Assembly: GCA_030751755.1 (NCBI GenBank)
Contig: JASMFO010000041.1
Coordinates: forward strand, 1 to 8,094
Length of the DNA: 8,094 bases
Source of the DNA: Candidatus Woesearchaeota archaeon
GTDB lineage: Archaea > Nanobdellota > Nanobdellia > Woesearchaeales > GW2011-AR4
Direction: 5' to 3'
Position 1 is the first letter of the stretch; each line of letters begins with the position of its first letter. Made by a program: the position numbers and the translations under genes. The notes beneath the pieces are model-generated. The model was not told the origin of the DNA. It saw nothing but the letters and a program-made list of their open reading frames with translations, and did no database searches. This document shows positions 5,275 through 8,094 of the stretch, one piece after another.

Positions 5275-7164
5275 TTAAGCAAAGAGTTGAATTTTTTCTC
5301 CTCTATTCTTTGCATCAAGAATTATTTTTCCAAGATTATTGTTTTTCTTGATTTTGATTAAGCTTTTTTTAGAGGCTTTTGCTACCATTAATAATTCATT
5401 ATTAACATAAACATCAATATCTTTGTTTTGCATTTCACTAGATAAATTAAAAATTATACTTTTCTTATCTATGATCAATTCAAATTCAACTTCTTCCTGT
5501 TTTTCTTGCTTTGTTTCTGTTTCTTCATATTTATTTTCAGTTTTTTCTTTATTATTTTTTTCTCCTAATTCTCTTACTTCAACACTCATTCCCAGACTCT
5601 TCTCTATCATGCTGATATTCTTGCCTTGCTTGCCTATGATTTTTGGAATGTCTCTTTCAGGAACATAAACAATGCATTTATTATCCGAAACAACCTCAAC
5701 TTCTGCGTTTCTTGAATATCTTGAAAATTCATCTTCTATTGCAAGTCCTGCCAGCATTTGAATCCCCTTTTTATCTCCTTTTTTGGTTTCTTGTACTGGA
5801 ACAACAACTGTCTGCTCACCATAACTGTAGATTTCATATGCTTCTTTTCCAGTCTCAAAATCAGTTACTACAACAACTGGCCTTGCTAAATCTGCTTCTG
5901 TCATTCCTGATGGGACTTTGACTGTCATTTTTAATGAAAGAACGCGATTAATAAAACCCTCTTTTATGAAGAAAACAGTGTCAACAACTTGCGGAATAAC
6001 GCCCATTTCTATTCTGCCAAGAAATCTTTGTATAGCATCTATTGGGCTGGTTGCATGAACAACGCCAACCATACCTACTCCAGCAAGCCTTAAGTCTGCA
6101 AATAATTTAAAATCATCAGTATTTCTCATCTCATCAAAGAAAGTATAATCCGGCCTTGATAATAATAAAATATCATGGATCTCCTGTGAGCTTCCATGGC
6201 TTATCGCATATTGTGTTATACTGTCTGGTAAGATTAAATCCCTGGGTGCTTCAACTGTTTTTACTATTTTATCCTGGGAAGCGTAAAATTCAGCAAGAGC
6301 TTGAGAAAAAGTTGTTTTTCCCATGCCCGGAGAACCTGCAACTAGGACACCCTCTGCTTGTGTTGAAATCCTTCTTTTTGACTTATCACTTAATTTGTAA
6401 TCACCTAAATTTAATCTTTTTACAGGTCTTACAGCAGTAATTTCCCAACCGTCAGAAAAAGGTGGTTTAGTTATAACAATCCTAAACTTTCCTAATTGAA
6501 TAATTGTAGAGCCTTTTCTTTCTATTTCAATAAAACCATCTTTTCTCAGCTTTGCTTCCTCAATTAATTCTGTAGTTATTTCCTGGATTTCTTCCTGTTT
6601 AACAATAGCTTTCCTTAAAGGCTTAAATTCCCAGCTTCCAGGCATTCCTTTCTTAGCATGAGGCATTACATTTTCTCTTAAATGAACAGACATGGTGGTT
6701 TCATCAAAGAATCTTTCTAGTTTTAGTCTTTTTAATCCTCTCTCTGGACCTCTAAAATAAATTGCTTTTATACCTCTTGCAAGTGCAACTTCTGACTGCA
6801 CTTTATCTGAAGTAATTAAGGTAGCATCTTCATCAAAAGCTAGCTGCCTTATTAAAGCGTCAATTTCACCTAAAGAAGCATGTCTTATTTCAGCTGCTCT
6901 TGGACGTTCGCCTCTGAAATCTAAGCTGATATTGTTTTTAGCTGCAAATTCCCTTAATCTACTGATTTCTTCCAGGCCTACAAAACCAATAGATTTGCCT
7001 AAGTTAGCTTGATGTTCTAGCTCTGCTAGAACTGCTTCATGGATTATTATTTCATTAGCTTTTATTTCATTATTTTTGATTTTAGTTGATAATAGCCCTT
7101 CAATTACTACAGAAGTGTCTGGTACGATTCTTTCAATTACATTAGTTTTAGTTTCATTATCCAT
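5275..7164 (-). CDS. PIN domain – PilT-type ATPase – KH domain protein (archaeal PINc/VapC ATPase)
   Basis: This 629-residue protein has the archaeal PINc–ATPase order. The PIN nuclease domain (about 10-140) keeps its acidic residues: D16 in PDTSVV, E48, D102 in GEIDALI and D120 in TSDK. A linker rich in charged residues leads to a PilT/VirB11-like ATPase: Walker A GSPGMGKT (277-284), acidic motif E305-AP, Walker B YTFFDEMR (340-347) and the His box VVHAT with H370. A KH RNA-binding domain follows (about 495-533), with its GxxG loop as G511-K-Q-G514. A low-complexity Glu/Lys linker (534-558) joins a C-terminal beta-rich segment (559-629) that relatives also carry. It is probably an RNA-binding, ATP-driven ribonuclease or ribosome-linked factor; the exact role in archaea is not established to my knowledge. 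The ATG start is supported by a TATA-like box. Length is normal and all catalytic residues seem intact. Confidence 0.94.
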   Translation of the reverse strand: MDNETKTNVIERIVPDTSVVIEGLLSTKIKNNEIKANEIIIHEAVLAELEHQANLGKSIGFVGLEEISRLREFAAKNNISLDFRGERPRAAEIRHASLGEIDALIRQLAFDEDATLITSDKVQSEVALARGIKAIYFRGPERGLKRLKLERFFDETTMSVHLRENVMPHAKKGMPGSWEFKPLRKAIVKQEEIQEITTELIEEAKLRKDGFIEIERKGSTIIQLGKFRIVITKPPFSDGWEITAVRPVKRLNLGDYKLSDKSKRRISTQAEGVLVAGSPGMGKTTFSQALAEFYASQDKIVKTVEAPRDLILPDSITQYAISHGSSQEIHDILLLSRPDYTFFDEMRNTDDFKLFADLRLAGVGMVGVVHATSPIDAIQRFLGRIEMGVIPQVVDTVFFIKEGFINRVLSLKMTVKVPSGMTEADLARPVVVVTDFETGKEAYEIYSYGEQTVVVPVQETKKGDKKGIQMLAGLAIEDEFSRYSRNAEVEVVSDNKCIVYVPERDIPKIIGKQGKNISMIEKSLGMSVEVRELGEKNNKEKTENKYEETETKQEKQEEVEFELIIDKKSIIFNLSSEMQNKDIDVYVNNELLMVAKASKKSLIKIKKNNNLGKIILDAKNRGEKIQLFA

Positions 7165-7187
7165 AATAACCTCAAATATTGCTTTTC

Positions 7188-7195
7188 TTTATAAA
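7188..7195 (-). promoter_or_regulatory. TATA box of the PIN-ATPase/hydrolase operon
   Basis: The palindromic octamer TTTATAAA is centred about 27 bases upstream of the ATG at 7164, which predicts transcription start within a few bases of the start codon. A GAGGT at 7169-7173 lies only four bases from the ATG, too close for an ideal ribosome binding site, and may not even be transcribed. Confidence 0.6.
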
Positions 7196-7277
7196 TTTAT
7201 TGATTTTTATTAAATTTCAATATTGAAAATAATTTAAAACTGGTTAAATTTAATTATTTACAATATAGAAGGAAATT

Positions 7278-7283
7278 AAAAAA
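7278..7283 (-). terminator. Possible oligo-T terminator of the surface-protein gene
   Basis: On the minus strand six T occur about 50 bases after the stop codon of the gene at the right edge and before the PIN-ATPase promoter. No hairpin is apparent. The rest of the 167-base intergenic stretch holds no gene that I can support. Confidence 0.3.
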
Positions 7284-7331
7284 CGTTGGAACAAATATGC
7301 AAGAAAAGGGGGAAGAAGCTGCATAATATTT

Positions 7332-8094
7332 TTATGATACCAAATTCCCAACAAACAACACAAATTGGTTTAAAACCAATAAAACATTTTGAATAAAATT
7401 AACATTAATTAATTCAACATTAAATGTTTCTTTTGTTTCATAATTTTTTCCATTTACATCTTCATATTTGACAACAATATTGAACTCATTAACATTTTTC
7501 TTCAAATTTTTACCTAGCAGATTAATCACAAATTTTCTGTTTTCTGGAAGCTCTTTTACAGTCCATGCCTGCTCAAAATTATTCTGGGATACAATAACTT
7601 CCACATTTTCCGGAACAGAATTTGATTCTTTGCTTAATAAAAAGCTAATTTTGAAATTATCTTTATACTCAACTTCATCAGGAGTTTCTATTTCATTTAT
7701 TTTTATTTCTGGTTTATCCAGAACATTATATTCAATGTATTCTGCTTTTGAAACATCAGAACTTATTACCTTGAAAACAGATTCCTGATTTCCTGTTACA
7801 GATTTTTCAACAGAATAATTAAAATTTTTTTCCTGTACAATTCCTAAATCATCCTTAGAACATTCTGATTCAAAGCATATATTCAAATTCTTTAGAATAG
7901 TGTTTCCAATATTTTTAATCTTGCATTCAACTAATGCTTTTTCATAGGAATATAATTCTTTTTGATCAATTTCACAATCAATTTTTACATCCCTGGAATA
8001 GATTTTTTCCTTTTCTTCCTTTTTCTGATTTAAGATGCTGTTTATTTCCTCAAATGAATAGGTAATGTCTCCTTTTTTTGACTTAAAACTAGTG
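7332..8094 (-). CDS. Secreted or surface beta-sandwich-like protein, partial (5' end outside the window)
   Basis: Reading the minus strand from the stop at 7332, the frame stays open to the window edge (253 residues visible). A TTG at 7886 lies inside this frame and is not a credible start, because coding-like sequence continues upstream of it. The visible part begins with a Lys/Glu-rich stretch (LNQKKEEKEK), then a domain with IDCEI, ALVECKIKNIGNT and NICFESEC, whose four cysteines could form two disulfides. A second region (from about KPEIKINEIETPDEVEY) reads as alternating beta strands, like the Ig-like/CARDB-type domains of archaeal surface proteins. The last 22 residues (NFIQNVLLVLNQFVLFVGNLVS) are strongly hydrophobic, suggesting a C-terminal membrane anchor, although there is no basic residue after them. 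I do not recognise the family. Export is inferred, since the N-terminus is not visible. Confidence 0.75.
   Translation of the reverse strand, partial: TSFKSKKGDITYSFEEINSILNQKKEEKEKIYSRDVKIDCEIDQKELYSYEKALVECKIKNIGNTILKNLNICFESECSKDDLGIVQEKNFNYSVEKSVTGNQESVFKVISSDVSKAEYIEYNVLDKPEIKINEIETPDEVEYKDNFKISFLLSKESNSVPENVEVIVSQNNFEQAWTVKELPENRKFVINLLGKNLKKNVNEFNIVVKYEDVNGKNYETKETFNVELINVNFIQNVLLVLNQFVLFVGNLVS

Noticed and set aside
5423..6440. Several plus-strand frames of 80-95 codons
   Set aside because: They lie fully inside the PIN-ATPase gene, whose domains are continuous on the minus strand, and they show no recognisable motifs.
5275..7164. VapBC toxin–antitoxin system, suggested by the PIN domain
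   Set aside because: The PIN domain is part of a 629-residue ATPase–KH protein typical of archaea, and no small antitoxin gene is adjacent.
7297..7326. Nine-codon plus-strand frame in the intergenic region
   Set aside because: No promoter or ribosome binding site and nothing beyond chance length.
7165..7331. A structured RNA or hairpin between TGCA elements (about 7298-7324)
   Set aside because: Only four complementary bases at each end and no stem between them; it matches no RNA family I know.

Overview
The window is AT-rich (roughly one third G+C by eye) and looks archaeal, most likely from a small-genome DPANN lineage such as Woesearchaeota or Pacearchaeota. The support is: a PIN–PilT-type ATPase–KH protein, which is a typically archaeal family; TATA-like boxes centred 20-27 bases upstream of several start codons, as expected for leaderless archaeal transcripts; short oligo-T runs after genes instead of hairpin terminators; and membrane-anchored extracytoplasmic proteins with short Cys-containing domains. 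The lineage is an inference. No rRNA, tRNA, CRISPR array, transposon or phage gene is visible.

Layout: (1) 24-437, minus, a YjbQ/UPF0047 protein. (2) A 173-base divergent intergenic region with promoter-like boxes in both directions. (3) 611-2929, plus, two abutting genes for membrane-anchored proteins with extracytoplasmic thioredoxin-like domains: a SurA-N-like/thioredoxin fusion, then a protein with a charged cytoplasmic tail and two thioredoxin-like folds. (4) 2996-4667, plus, a two-gene ABC-2 exporter of YadG/YadH type with its own promoter. (5) 4680-7164, minus and convergent to the exporter, a PIN–ATPase–KH protein followed one base later by a metallo-beta-lactamase-fold hydrolase. (6) 7332 to the right edge, minus, the 3' part of a secreted or surface protein with beta-sandwich-like sequence and a hydrophobic C-terminus; it is cut by the window edge.

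The most coherent unit is the thioredoxin pair, which could be a dedicated thiol-disulfide or folding module on the outer face of the membrane. It carries CQAC and CFNC motifs, and the second protein has an extra thioredoxin-like repeat without cysteines. The hydrolase has an Asp in place of the second His of the HxHxDH metal motif. First genes appear mostly leaderless, while downstream genes use a GGTG Shine-Dalgarno (genes at 1598 and 3903) or stop-start reinitiation (gene at 5273). None of this amounts to a clearly new defence or mobile system; the thioredoxin pair is the best candidate for something under-described.
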